From assembly GCF_033296635.1 (NCBI RefSeq), contig NW_026944078.1, forward strand, positions 141,811 through 205,810: DNA of 64,000 bases. The letters are read 5' to 3'. Within the stretch, counting starts at the first letter, position 1; the number at the start of each line of letters is the position of its first letter. The notes below the pieces were generated by a model. That model did not search any database. It was not told where the DNA came from and saw only the letters and a program-made list of their open reading frames with translations. The stretch comes from Dichotomopilus funicola (lineage: Eukaryota; Ascomycota; Sordariomycetes; Sordariales; Chaetomiaceae). Shown here in pieces: positions 10,838 through 22,313 of the stretch. The position numbers and the translations under genes were made by a program.

Positions 10838-12187
10838 ATGGCCAGCCGACTCCTTCTGCGTCCAACCGCCGCCTCCAGCCAGGTACTCGGGCTCAAACAG
10901 GCCCGGGGATTCGCCTCAGTCTCCCCCGTCTCCCCAGCACGCAACCACAAAGTGGTCGTCGTCGGCGGCGGGTCAGCCGGCCTCGCCATCTCCCACCAGC
11001 TCCTCCGCACCAACAAATTCACCCAAGACGACATCGCCATCGTCGACCCCGCCGAGTTCCACCACTACCAACCCGGCTGGACCCTCGTTGGCGGCGGTCT
11101 CAAAGACAAAACCTCTCTCCGTCGCCCTTTGGCCTCCCTCCTCGATCCCAAACTCAAACTGTACGCTGAGCCGCTGGCTACGTTCACTCCGGAGGATAAT
11201 TCCGTCACCCTTGGAAGCGGCGCAAAGTTAACCTACGACCAGTTGGTGGTCGCACCCGGGATCAAGGTTGATTTGGCTAGTGTGAAAGGCCTCCCCGAAG
11301 CCGCCTCCAACCCCTCCGCCAACGTCTCCACCATCTACAACTTCGACACCGTCTCCAAAACCTTCCCCACCATCCAGCGCCTCACCAGCGGTCAAGCCAT
11401 CTTCACCCAGCCCGCAGGCGTCATCAAATGTGCCGGCGCGCCGCAAAAGATCATGTGGCTCGCCCTCGACCACTGGAAGCGCGCGGGGTTGTACCAGCCT
11501 AACGCCTCCGAATCACCGATTAAGATTGCGTTTGCGACGGGGTTGCCCGTGATGTTTGGCGTGCCGAAGTACAGTGCCGCGTTGGAAGCGTTGAGGGTGG
11601 AGCGCGGGGTGGAGGGGTTGTTTACGCATGATTTGGTTGAGATTGACGGGAACACAGCAATCTTCGCGCGTCCGGACGGGCAGGAGAAGGTGCGGAGGAA
11701 GTTTGATTTCTTGCATGTTACGCCGAAGATGGGGGCGCACAGGTTTGTGGCGGGGAGTCCGTTGGCGAATGCCGCGGGGTATGTGGATGTGGATGATGCT
11801 ACGTTGAGGCATAAGAAGTTTGGGAACGTTTGGTCGGCCGGGGACGCGAGTAGTTTGCCGACTAGTAAGACGGCTGCTGCTATTACTGCGCAGGCGCCGG
11901 TGCTGGTTAAAAACTTGGTGCAGGCGCTGGAAAGTAAGGGGGCGGAGGCGGAGCCGGGGTATGATGGGTACACGTCGTGTCCGTTGCTGACGGAGTATGG
12001 GAAGGTGATGCTGGCGGAGTTTAAGTATGGGGGCGTGCCGAAGGAGACGTTTGGGGGGAAAGTTGGTGCGTTGGACCAGGCGACGCCGAGGAGGGCGTTT
12101 TGGTGGTTGAAGAAGGACTTTTTCCCGTGGGTGTATTATTCGGCCATGGTTAAGGGGACGTGGGGGGGGCCTAAGGGGTGGTTGTAG
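10838..12187 (+). CDS. SQR: Sulfide:quinone oxidoreductase, mitochondrial
   Basis: Oxidises sulfide and passes electrons to ubiquinone at the inner mitochondrial membrane, so it detoxifies H2S (SQOR/HMT2 family). The 449-aa single exon starts with an Arg/Ser/Ala-rich presequence (about residues 1-35). FAD-binding dinucleotide motif VVVVGGGSAGLA is at ~40-50 and the second FAD motif WSAGDAS at 332-338. Two redox cysteines are present: Cys198 in IKCAGAPQK and Cys381 in TSCPLLTEYGKV. The C-terminus carries the aromatic FPWVYYSAMVKG membrane-contact segment expected in eukaryotic SQRs. Length and motif spacing match the family. It is an isolated housekeeping-type gene with no functional link to its neighbours. 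Confidence 0.95.
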   Translation: MASRLLLRPTAASSQVLGLKQARGFASVSPVSPARNHKVVVVGGGSAGLAISHQLLRTNKFTQDDIAIVDPAEFHHYQPGWTLVGGGLKDKTSLRRPLASLLDPKLKLYAEPLATFTPEDNSVTLGSGAKLTYDQLVVAPGIKVDLASVKGLPEAASNPSANVSTIYNFDTVSKTFPTIQRLTSGQAIFTQPAGVIKCAGAPQKIMWLALDHWKRAGLYQPNASESPIKIAFATGLPVMFGVPKYSAALEALRVERGVEGLFTHDLVEIDGNTAIFARPDGQEKVRRKFDFLHVTPKMGAHRFVAGSPLANAAGYVDVDDATLRHKKFGNVWSAGDASSLPTSKTAAAITAQAPVLVKNLVQALESKGAEAEPGYDGYTSCPLLTEYGKVMLAEFKYGGVPKETFGGKVGALDQATPRRAFWWLKKDFFPWVYYSAMVKGTWGGPKGWL

Positions 12188-12955
12188 ATGTAACCTGAAA
12201 TATATTGTTGACATGTATCATTGGGAATGTCCGAGGTTTTGCGAATTAACTCGATGGACTATTGGTGAAGGACGTGGTCCGACTGTGGGAATGACCTGGC
12301 ACGGATCGTCAGTCTATTGAGGACTGAGAGATTGAAGAAGCGATGAAGCAACGGTTCACTTCGTTTACGAGGGTCATCTGCCCAAGTGGTCAGAGGATCG
12401 ATTTGATGCCACGGTCACCTGTAGGATTACCACGTGGATATAATTCGTGGCAATGTAGGTAAAAACGTATGATATCTCGACTGTACCTTCTTCTTTTGGC
12501 CGATGGTGCCCCCCTTTTCTAAACCGTAGCTGTACGTACTACCAACCTTTTCACTATCTCACAACCATCAATCTCAGAGCCATAAATCTTCACTGCACAC
12601 TTACTGGGTAGGCCCGCGGCTGTCACACAAACCGGGATATTTTACTCGACGCTAACCCGAGCATTCAAGACCGACAAGCTAAGACAATGTCAAGCACACA
12701 AAGAGTAATGAAAACAGTGACACCGAGCTTTGTTGACCAAACATGGCTGCTTCTGCTGTTTGTCGGTGCCGCAAGCAGACACTACAAAGGGGCCCGGAGC
12801 CAGCTCAAATAGTCCATGGAGGTCATGTAACACCCTTTGTTTGCGCTTGATATTTTCTCGCCTAATTCCCAGGTAACAGTCTCAACCACGGCCAGACCAT
12901 CAGCGGTCAAACCACAGTCTAGAGAAGAACACAGAGGAGCGATCAGGTTGGCGAA
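12188..12955. other. Intergenic spacer
   Basis: No supported feature. It contains the 3' end of the oxidoreductase transcript and the promoter of the next gene. Confidence 0.45.
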
Positions 12956-15823
12956 ATGGACACACATATCCCGGCTACGCCGGCGGCCTTCCGGCAGCTG
13001 CACGTCAAGCTGCCGACCGAAGACCCCACGGTCTGGCTCGGCCCGCCGATTCCAGGCGCGAGGAACAAGAACAACCGCAGTATTTTCTCCGAGAGCCAGC
13101 GTTGGCTGGCCGACCACCCCAGCGGCTTCCTCATGATGCGCAACATGCAGCCCGAGGTGCCGCTGGGCTTTGGCATGCTCCTCGAAAGCCTCGACACGGG
13201 CAAGATTATCTTCCACAAGCGCATTCGTCGTAGGACACCATTATTCAAGCCCCCCTACCCGTCGATCCCCGAGCCCTTCACATGGCATGAGCGCTACGGC
13301 AAGGGAGAGCTCCCCCCGGAAATTCGCGTCTCGACGCTCACCGACGATCCCCGCGTGGATCTGGTCCTCCCTAAGGAGCCTTACTTTCCGCGTCTCTACG
13401 CCGCAGCTTGGCCCACGGCTGCACAACCCCCGCCAGACCCAAATTCCCGCTCTAGCTCTGACTCTGGCTCTGAAGACACCGCCCAGACCCCACCGGCCTC
13501 GACCCAGCCCGCCGAAGAGGTCCACTCGCTGTACTACAAGTACTACAACGGTTCTTCCTTGGCCAACCTCGTGGAAATGTACAGCGACCGGACTGGCGGC
13601 CCCATCCCCGAATCTTTCATCTGGCACGTTGTCGAGCAACTCACCCGCGCTCTCTTGTTTCTTTACGCGGGATTGACCCGTGCCGACCTCGATTCCTTCA
13701 CCGAGCCCGCGGACGAAACGCCAGAACACTACGACCTCATTCTCAATCGCATGCTACAACGAGCGCCGTGGATACACCAAGATATCTCAGACGTTAACAT
13801 CCTTCTCGATTCCCCCTTGAACGCCGACGGCCTCCTAGAGCCCATGGGCCGGTTCTTCCCCGACGTCATCCTGTCGGGTCTTCAAAACGCCACGCCTATG
13901 CCCACCAGGCCAACCAACCTCGACGACGTAGAAGGAGCAATCTTCGACGACCTAACCACCTTTTACGAAGTTATCAAACGTCTTGTGAAAGCCTGGCGCC
14001 ACCCGGACACCGGTGAACACCACCAATACGACGACGACCCCCTCGAGTTACTGGAAGTGTACACCGATGAGTATCGCGATGTGGAGAGTAACCGATTACG
14101 CAGCGTACCCTACCTCCTCGATCGCGTCCTGCCCACCGCCCGCCAACACGTCGATCGCTACCGCACTTTGTACCAAACCCGCCTCGCCAATCACCCCATT
14201 ACCCGGCCACGGTCCCCCAGCCCATCCAGAGACCCTGACCTTTACTCTGACAACGAACGGTCACCCAGCCCTGGCGGGGTGGTAGATCCTATTGCGGCGG
14301 GGGACGTATCCTGGACGATGCCGGATCCGACGTTTGAACGGATACCTTGGGCGCTGCCGGGGTATAAGAGGGATGAGAAGGTACTGGTGGCAGAGCTGAG
14401 GAAGAAGATGGCGTGGTTTGTGGGGACCTGGGTGCCTGTTTGGGTGTCGTATGATCGGGTTGCTTTGGCGGGGGATGGTGAGGGGGATGATTCTGACGAT
14501 GGGGGTAATGAGGGTAATGAGAATGAAGGGCCAGTTGTGATTCAGATTGACTCTAGTGAGGAGGAGAGTGATGAGGACAGTGATGGAGTTGAGGGAGGCG
14601 AGAACCAAAACGACACCCAAGGCGGGAACAATGACGGCGAAGAGCAAGAAAATGACCAGGGAGACGACCAATACAAAGGCCAGAACAAAGACGATGAAGA
14701 CTCTTTAGTAGAGGTAAGCGAGGATGAGATTGGTTCTGACGAAGACGCGAAAGATGTGCTAAGTAGACTCCCGTGGAATCCCAACCGGACGCGGCCACCA
14801 ACCGATGACGGCCATGGTTCCCCTGTAGACCCTACGGGGGATAATGATCAGGACCCTGCCAGTCAACCTCGACCCGTCAAAAGTCAGCCGGATGATGGCC
14901 CAGAGCGTCCGAGCCGAAGCCCAACAGTGCCAGAGAGGCCTCGGCAAGATACATCCAGTTTGACTTCCCTGGGTAATACACCGTCATCGCCGGGCTATCC
15001 GGAAAGCAACCGGGGAAATAATGCCACCAACCAACCAAAGAACCAGCCCTCTGAACCCAGAGGGCGGCCTGCCAAGAAGGGACCCAAAGAGGCCACCCAA
15101 CACATCCGTCAGTCCGACAGAATCAGAAACAAAAACGCCAACACCGCCAAAGTCACCAAACCCAGAGACAAAACCCCCCCCGGACCGCGCCCACAGCCTG
15201 CCCCTGCCCCTGCGCCTTCCCAGGCCAACGCCAACGGAGGAGAAGTGCCATTCGCGTACAACGCAACCCGCCGCGTCCTCGGCATCACCAATAAGCTTGG
15301 TGTGTTCTTTAAGAAAGGACTCGAGCCAGGCACGGCACGGTTGCCGGAGTTACAGAGGGTGCTCTGGTTGGTCGGAGAGTTGGTGGAACTCGGGCTGGAG
15401 CAAGCGAATGATCGGTATGATGATGAGAGGATTAGCACGATTATTAGGGATGGGACTATTGTGGTTCCCGGGGGGCGGAGGAGTAATGAGGTGGTGCAGG
15501 GCCAACAGGAAATAGTTGTGGCGCAACCGGAAGAGGTTGAGGAAGAGGAGGAGGAGGAGGAAGGAGAGGAGGGACCAGAGAATTCAGGGATCTCAACGTT
15601 GACACCTCCATCGCAGGTGGAAGCAAACTTAAGGGCATTGTGTGGAGGAGGGGAAGAGGAAGAAGCGGAAGACGAAGTGGAGGTGGAAGTGGACGAGGAG
15701 GAAATAGAAGCTGCGGGTACTCCTGCGAAGAAGGGGAGAGGGAAGAAGCCGGCGAAGAGTACAGCGAAAACGGAGGCTAGTACGCGGGGACGGAGACAGG
15801 GTGGGGCTAGGGGGAAGAAGTGA
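12956..15823 (+). CDS. Kinase-fold (probable pseudokinase) protein with long charged tail
   Basis: The 955-aa single exon has a degenerate fungal protein-kinase-like N-terminal half. HQDISDVNILL (274-284) corresponds to the HRDLKxxN catalytic loop with Asp279 in place of Lys, and FFPDVILSG (301-309) takes the place of DFG. No clear glycine loop or VAIK lysine is visible, so catalysis is doubtful. Residues ~420-740 are disordered: Ser/Pro-rich, then acidic (poly-D/E blocks), then Pro-rich. A compact segment at ~770-850 (RRVLGITNKLGVFFKKGLE) looks folded. After another Glu-rich run the protein ends in basic GRGKKPAKS and RGRRQGGARGKK stretches that could bind nucleic acid or act as an NLS. I do not recognise a named family. 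Start ATG 12956 is the first in frame, following stop-rich DNA. Confidence 0.75.
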   Translation: MDTHIPATPAAFRQLHVKLPTEDPTVWLGPPIPGARNKNNRSIFSESQRWLADHPSGFLMMRNMQPEVPLGFGMLLESLDTGKIIFHKRIRRRTPLFKPPYPSIPEPFTWHERYGKGELPPEIRVSTLTDDPRVDLVLPKEPYFPRLYAAAWPTAAQPPPDPNSRSSSDSGSEDTAQTPPASTQPAEEVHSLYYKYYNGSSLANLVEMYSDRTGGPIPESFIWHVVEQLTRALLFLYAGLTRADLDSFTEPADETPEHYDLILNRMLQRAPWIHQDISDVNILLDSPLNADGLLEPMGRFFPDVILSGLQNATPMPTRPTNLDDVEGAIFDDLTTFYEVIKRLVKAWRHPDTGEHHQYDDDPLELLEVYTDEYRDVESNRLRSVPYLLDRVLPTARQHVDRYRTLYQTRLANHPITRPRSPSPSRDPDLYSDNERSPSPGGVVDPIAAGDVSWTMPDPTFERIPWALPGYKRDEKVLVAELRKKMAWFVGTWVPVWVSYDRVALAGDGEGDDSDDGGNEGNENEGPVVIQIDSSEEESDEDSDGVEGGENQNDTQGGNNDGEEQENDQGDDQYKGQNKDDEDSLVEVSEDEIGSDEDAKDVLSRLPWNPNRTRPPTDDGHGSPVDPTGDNDQDPASQPRPVKSQPDDGPERPSRSPTVPERPRQDTSSLTSLGNTPSSPGYPESNRGNNATNQPKNQPSEPRGRPAKKGPKEATQHIRQSDRIRNKNANTAKVTKPRDKTPPGPRPQPAPAPAPSQANANGGEVPFAYNATRRVLGITNKLGVFFKKGLEPGTARLPELQRVLWLVGELVELGLEQANDRYDDERISTIIRDGTIVVPGGRRSNEVVQGQQEIVVAQPEEVEEEEEEEEGEEGPENSGISTLTPPSQVEANLRALCGGGEEEEAEDEVEVEVDEEEIEAAGTPAKKGRGKKPAKSTAKTEASTRGRRQGGARGKK

Positions 15824-16870
15824 GTGTATAATAGAGTGTTTAGTTGGAGGATTGATTACCATGAACTTGCGATCATGCTATGGAAACATGTTACCCATTT
15901 GCGTGAGGAACTTACTGATTGCCAGTCTTGGTTTTTACGCTTGTCCTCTCTCTTAGTTTTACTTCCATGAGGAGATTATCGAACTGATATAACCTTAAAC
16001 CATGGTGGACATGAATATTTGAACCATCACTTGTTGGAGTACTAGTCACAAGACTACGGCCAAGATGAAGGATAAACTGTCGCAGACGCCAATCGTTATG
16101 AAGGACCTAACTACCAGCTGTCCTAACTTTTCAATGTTTCTGTCACTCTACATGTCAAACACGACGTCCAAGAAACATGAGCGAGGTTCGTTTAATACAC
16201 CCTTGTGGAAGGGACGCGTAGGTTTTGTTCTTCTGATGGATTTGCCTAATGCTAACTTGGACTAAATCTGGTCTCTTGTTCTCGTTGTTTTGCTGCAGCT
16301 CTTACGACAATGTTGCAGTTACATTCAAGGTAATTAATGAATGGGTAATTACTTTTAGGAAGCCTGAGGGCCGTGATGAAAGTGAAAGTTTCACAGACGA
16401 ATCAATTAATACAGCGGGATATACAGCCATTTATCTAGATCACCAAATGTTCAGTTACGCTATCCGACGTCAAGAAGGATGTTTCAGTCTATCCCTTGAG
16501 GTTCATCATTCGCTATTTAATTGCGTTTAGCATAGGGAGTCGCTTCGTTGAGCCATTGTGGGCTGTTAGCTTGCATTTGTGTTAGATTTTATTATTCTTT
16601 CTGAGATGAATACAAGACATTTTAGACAACCAATTACTCCTTTCCACTTCGTGTGATTCCCGGGTCCTTTATGCTTCGTTTGATTCAATGCTGGGGCCCC
16701 CGGTACTGTTCATGATTGAGAAAAACGGCCAAGTTAACGTCCATACTTTAAACATAAATCAATTGCTCCACCTGGATATACTGTGATCTATCCCAACCTT
16801 CTATTGTTTCTTCCTAGTTGCCTACCACAAGTACCCAGAGATCTGATGAGATTCATAACCCTCACAAATC
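15824..16870. other. Intergenic, AT-leaning
   Basis: Convergent 3' ends of two genes. Small open frames (16065-16530) have no recognisable protein content. No RNA gene is seen. Confidence 0.45.
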
Positions 16871-18298
16871 CTAATCCTGAATCTTCAGCACCGTCTTGCC
16901 AAAATTCTTGCCCTCAAAAATCGACACCAACGCCTCGGCCGCGTTGTCAATGCCCTCGATGACGTGCAGTTTGGCCTTGAAACTGCCGTCGGCCAGCCAC
17001 TGCTGCATCTTCTCCTGGTGGTCGTCAAAGTACTTGTCCCAGAACCCGGGGTCGCTGACGATGAAGCCGCGGATGGTCAGGCGCTTGCTGATGATGTGGG
17101 TGAGGTTGGAGACGCCGTAGCGCTCGGCGGCTGTGGCGTTGTATTGGGAGATCTTTTGGGTACTTTGTCAGTCGACCCCCCAAAAAAGAAAAAGCAAGAA
17201 AAAAGTGAGAAAAGTAAAGAAGGGAAAACTCACCATCCCCGAAACAACAACCCTCCCAAAATCCCTCAACGCCCCCAACGCCGCCTCCAAATGCTCTCCC
17301 CCGACATTCTCATAATAAATATCAATTCCCCCCGGCGCCAACCTCTTCAACGCAGTCTTCGGCTTCTCCCTCTTATAATTAAACCCCCCATCAAACCCCA
17401 GTTCCTCCACAATATACCGCAGTTTCTCCTCACTCCCCACACTCCCAATCACTTTCAGCCCTTCCCTCTTTGCAATCTGCCCTACTACCTGGCCCACGGC
17501 CCCTGCGGCACTGCTGATGAAGATGGTTTCGCCGGGTTTTGGTTGGCCGATTTCGTGGAGGGAGGCCCAGCCTGTTAGGCCGGGCATGCCGAGGGGGCCG
17601 AGGAAGAGGCCCAGGTCGGGGAGGGAGTGGTGGTTGGTGATTTTGCTTAGGACTACGCTGGGGAGTTCCTCTGCTGTGATGGTTGCGTATTCGGCTGTTG
17701 GGAGAAAGGCGTACAACAGATCGCCGGGCCGGTAATGATGCGTTGTCTTAGCCGTAGCCGTAGCCTCAGCAGCCCCCGCAGCACCCCTCGAAGCCCCCCT
17801 AAACCTCCCCCTGACCCCCCTAACCCTCGTCGTCCCCTCCGCAACCAGAGCAGGAGCAGCCGTATCCGACTTCACCACCCTGGCCACAGCATAATTCGTA
17901 ATAGCCCCCCCCAACTCAAAAGCCGGCTGATAACTCTTAATATGCGCCGGGCGCATACGGCTACGCTGGTAGGGATCGATGGAGCTGTACAGAATAGCGA
18001 CGGTCAGGCCGCCCGGCGGGGGTGGAGCGGAGAGGTCGAAGGGGAGGGGTTGGACGGAGAGGTGTTGGTTGGGGATTGGGCGTGCGGGGGGGATGGCGTG
18101 GAAGAGGAGGGTTTTGTTTTGGATGGGGGTGCTGGTGCTGGTTTCTGGGGTTGGTTTGGTGCAAGTGGTGTCGGTGTGGGAGGTCGAGGGGGTGGAGGTG
18201 GAGGTTGTCGGGGGGTTCTTGGGGGAGGACATTTTGGGGGATTTTCTTTTGCGGTGAAGGAGGAAATGGATTAGTTTCGAGAGGATTGAGGAGGGCAT
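16871..18298 (-). CDS. Zinc-independent MDR reductase (2-alkenal / prostaglandin reductase type)
   Basis: NADPH-dependent reduction of alpha,beta-unsaturated carbonyls is the expected role for this medium-chain dehydrogenase/reductase subfamily. Exon 1 is 18298-17234 and exon 2 is 17152-16871; the 81-nt intron starts GTGAGT and joins in phase 0. Motifs are FHAIPPARP, SSIDPYQRSRM, MPGLTGWASLHEIG, and the nucleotide-binding SSAAGAVGQVVGQIAK, followed by YYENVGG. No structural or catalytic zinc ligands are present, as expected for the family. Two oddities: a Ser/Thr/Pro-rich N-terminal extension before KTLLFHAIPP, and an Arg/Gly/Ala-rich insertion of about 35 residues between VVKSDTAAP and YRPGDLLYAF. 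A later start at 18232 (MSSPKNPP) is equally plausible and would give 426 instead of 448 aa. Confidence 0.88.
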
Positions 18299-21200
18299 GG
18301 TTAAAGGTGGGTATTTAGGGTTCAAGTTATTTAAAGTTATGGTCGATGCAGACACAGGTGAGACAAAAACAGGCGAGACAAAAAAAACGTGGAGTTTTCC
18401 TGGGATTATTTTAATCCTCGCATTTCAAACACCAACTTCACTTACATATACACTACCCTCTGGAGTTCGGAGAAAGTCAGTCCAAAAGCCTCTCGGCATT
18501 CCTCCGCATTCGAACCTCGCAATGGCCCGATGCGATGTGTAATGCGACGCAAACCTGCAGAATTGGCAGAATTGGGACACACACCCATGACGTTGGCGGC
18601 GCGGCGTCGGGTGTGGGTGGGCTTCGAGGCTCCGCAACGGCGCGGCACTTTTCGTGGTGCTACAGGGGTCCCTGGCAAGTTCGGTGAGAATTTCAAAAGG
18701 TGTGGGACGTTGGTTTGGCTTCTTTGGGGAGAGTTGGGGGGCCGTTTGGGTGGGGGCGAATTCGGTCTTGGCTAGTGTGGAGGGTGTTAAATTTCTTCCG
18801 GGGCTTATAAATGGGTTGAACGATGGCGATAATTGCTGGAGACTGAGTATCACCGATCGATATGCTCAGTTGCTTGAATCGTGATAAAGCGCGGCATATC
18901 TTAACTGTCTGGAAGTGGCCTCAAGATCAATCGCGAGGAATTTCATCCGAGCTGACCGCCTCACTTCACTGCTCCGATTGGAACCTTAGAATATCCTGCC
19001 AAGGGACTACAGAATCAAGATTAAAGCTTGTGATACAGTGATACAATACAGCTTGTGAGACAGGCATACGAAAGAGTATAAATTGACCAATGCCCGCTCT
19101 CTAGCCAAAGGCATGGGCGTGATGGTGTAACCCCTTGACCCGAAACACAGCTGAAAATTCAGCCCGCACGTTGTGGTACGACCGGTCAGCCGCGCGAGTC
19201 GGACGCAAAGGGGCCTGAGTAACAAGGCCAAGTCGGCGGTTAAAATCCATTTGCAGTACGGCGGTTAGCTAAAAACCACTTATCTTGAAGCCTCATTGTG
19301 ACCGGAGATTCGGGTGATTTTTCCCAAGTAAACACTTGGCGATTGTGATAGAGGATAAGATACGGACCTCCGTGAAACGTCTCGGGCCAATACTTCACCG
19401 GCAAGCCATGTCCCGGCTACCAACATCTCAACGATTGAAACCGATGAGGGTTATCTGAGGTCTCGGCCTTCGGTGTTAGGAGCTTGACGTCAAGTTTATC
19501 CGAATCCGCCCATGAGGCTACAATGACAAACCAACCGATAAAATTGAATCGCCAGGCTAGCAGTCTGATTCAAGAACCGCGGCTCTTGTTTATTCATCAT
19601 ACCAGCGTTCGGATTTAATCCTTCATGGTAGCGGGAAATGGAAAATACGAGTGCTGATTAAGGCTTTAACCCTGGGAAGTCTGGCCACCGACCGATCTGA
19701 CTCGGGGAAGTCGATTTTCCAAGCAATTGGAACCCACTTGCTCAGCGCCTTCGAACGTTGTCCCGCTAAGCAAATCAGTCAAGCTTAAGCAAACCGCACC
19801 AGGCTTTCTCACAGCACAGAATAGGATCAAAAAGCATTTGGCAGACAGCACATCGGTAAAAGCCTCAGGCCCAGCCAAGTGTAGTGATTCTCCGGCCTTC
19901 CAATACATCTCACCTGTAGAATAACATTGTGCTTCGTTTTGGCCTGAACGCTACAAAGTAAAAGTGACTCGCATCTACCCAGATACCGATAGAATGCGTC
20001 AGAAAAAGATTAAAGTCCAGCACGCCCGGGAGGATTCCGGTGCTACGCGGCCCACGATCAGGCCGACATAAACAAAATACACCCAAATTCTGACCGCACC
20101 CCCCTTCCCAGCCACGTAAGTATAATGCACCCAGACTCCGCCCGCCCCCCCAACCGACCTAAACACGACGCAAACCACGACGCAAATCCCATGTAACCAA
20201 CCACATGCATCCCACGCACGCACAGACAGACATAATCACTTTCCCGGGGGGTCAGGTTCGGGGACGTGAGCGTGAGTCAACTACGCACCACATTACGCGC
20301 GGCCGAGGAGGATGAAAGGGCGCAGAATGACGTGAGGTGGTGCGTTCTCACCGTTCTCCAAGGAAGAAGGGGAAGATTGGATTGTAGCTCGCTGGGGAGC
20401 AGAGGTTGATCTCGGCTTGGGGCGTGGGGCCATGCTGTATTGTAAAAGGCAGTCATCAGCTGTGGTAGTAAGTGGGTATCTACCCTTTTTTTGCTGTGGC
20501 AATCTAGAAAGAGTGAGGGTGAAGGGCATAGGGCGAAGGGTATAGGGTACATGTAAAGGCGCGGCTAGCGACGGGTTCCTTTCCGGGGCATGTTCCCCTT
20601 GGTTCGGAGGATCGCAAGGGATATTGGTTCGGCCCCAAACGGGGCCGAGGCACGGTCGATATAATGGCGATTAGAATATACAGCGCTTCAAACAGCGTCC
20701 TTGGGCCTCGCACAATTAATTGACAGTGCCGTCAGTTTCCTTCGGTGTGCATGCAACGTCAGAATTCGATGTCATTCCGTAGCGTGTCTGAAATGCAACA
20801 GATGACAGTGCGTACGTCGTCGAGAACTCACTCGAAGCCAAATGCAACCAAATTGAGCAAAACACGCCCTGCGCCCCCCTGTTAATACATCTTTGGACAT
20901 GGACGTCGTCGAAAAGACGTTGCAAAGACGTTGGAGGACGTTGGGTGACATAATTCGGGATCGGCGGGTCCACCAATCAGCATGCAGGATGCAGCCGGTT
21001 TAGGAAATCGCACTGACACCGTTTGACTGCAGGAACGCTGAAGTGAGACACACGTGGGGATGGGTCCGCTAGTGGCCGTTGAACGGTTTTAGTCTGATTG
21101 GGTTTGGTGTTTTTTCAAGGTTTATTGAGGAGATGGAATGGGTGTGAGTAGATATTATTCGTGGTCTAAAGAGAGACTGAAGTACGGGAAGGATTGTGTA

Positions 21201-21565
21201 ATTACTTGGGTTAGGCGAGACACGGCCCAAGGCATCTTCTGCTCAACATCGTCCAAAATTCCGATCCGTTAGGACATTGCAACAGTCTTCTAGAAGCCAT
21301 TACAACAGCATTCTTCAAGACCTGACAACAGTCTGAGGGTCCACCGGATTAACCCCAGATTCAACTGTGGTTATGTCCCTGGCTCTCGAACCCTTATGCT
21401 CACAGACGCTCGGGGAACTCGCTTGCTTGCATGCAGCCGCGTCGACACCCTCGAACCTTAGCACCCAATTCTAGAAACTCGTTGATTCTTCTCGCGTGTG
21501 TGACTCCTCCTCTTCCATGTCTGACCGTAAGGTTGTCAAAGCGTAGTCCTCCTCATTCCCGACCG
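18299..21565. other. Long intergenic region without a supported gene
   Basis: About 3.3 kb with only short, overlapping open frames. A few Pro/Ser-rich frames near 20280-20550 (minus) lack any recognisable domain. No tRNA, repeat array or transposon domain is evident. Confidence 0.45.
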
Positions 21566-22313
21566 TATAAATAGGTGGTGCTCCCCCCGAACTTGACCGG
21601 TCCTGGATTTCGCTCACCCACGTATGCTCAGAAGTCTCTTCAGATATACATTCTCAAGAACACACTTCATCGTCCACTCTTGTCTAGTCGTCTGACTTGC
21701 ACTTATCAATTACTTCAAACATCAAACATACAAACACACATCCACATAAGACTATAGTCTGCCGTCTTGGCTAGAGAGGTCGTCTTCACACAAGAGCAAT
21801 CCAAGAAACGATCAGAGTTATCCTCTGTTCACGTAAGTCTATCTTTTCCCTTTCTCTATTCTCATTTCACCATAACCCTAACCGGGGTCAGTCAACACAA
21901 ACAACCTCGTCAACACCTCTCAAAGTGTATTGTCGCCTGTTGTACCAGTCTTCCCCTCTCAGTTACAGGACTCTTTCTCTCCGTCCTTCCCCGGTTAACA
22001 TACCAACCCTTCTGTCTGTGAGCCTGAAGTCAACACAAAAACAACAAGAGTCCTTAACGACCTCTTCCAACTACAACGTGTAAGTTACAACCTGACTTGA
22101 ACATAACAACACATCAACAACTCCCACACCCCAAAGCACACACCAACTCCACCCCCGTTCAAATTCAACTTGAACAATCCCCCACCCACACCACCAAAAA
22201 AAGAGTTCCATCACAGGATCTCTTGAACACCTCCCCAAAGTTCAAGTCCCCAACTTGAACTCACCTCACGTCACCTCACCACCACCACTAAAAAAAAAAA
22301 AAAAAACGCCACA
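21566..22313 (+). promoter_or_regulatory. TATA box and long 5' leader with probable leader intron
   Basis: TATAAATAG at 21566-21574 is followed by CT/CA-rich, G-poor DNA typical of a fungal transcribed leader. A strong 5' splice site, GTAAGT at 21833, indicates a 5'UTR intron whose acceptor I cannot fix. A run of about 17 A residues sits just before ATG 22314. The leader of about 700 nt suggests translational or post-transcriptional control; that is inference. Confidence 0.45.

Noticed and set aside
20293..20529. Possible small gene on the minus strand (MAPRPKPRSTSAPQRA..., acceptor-like AATACAG before it)
   Set aside because: Only one short Pro/Ser-rich exon could be found, with no recognised domain and no convincing continuation after a weak GTGAGA donor.
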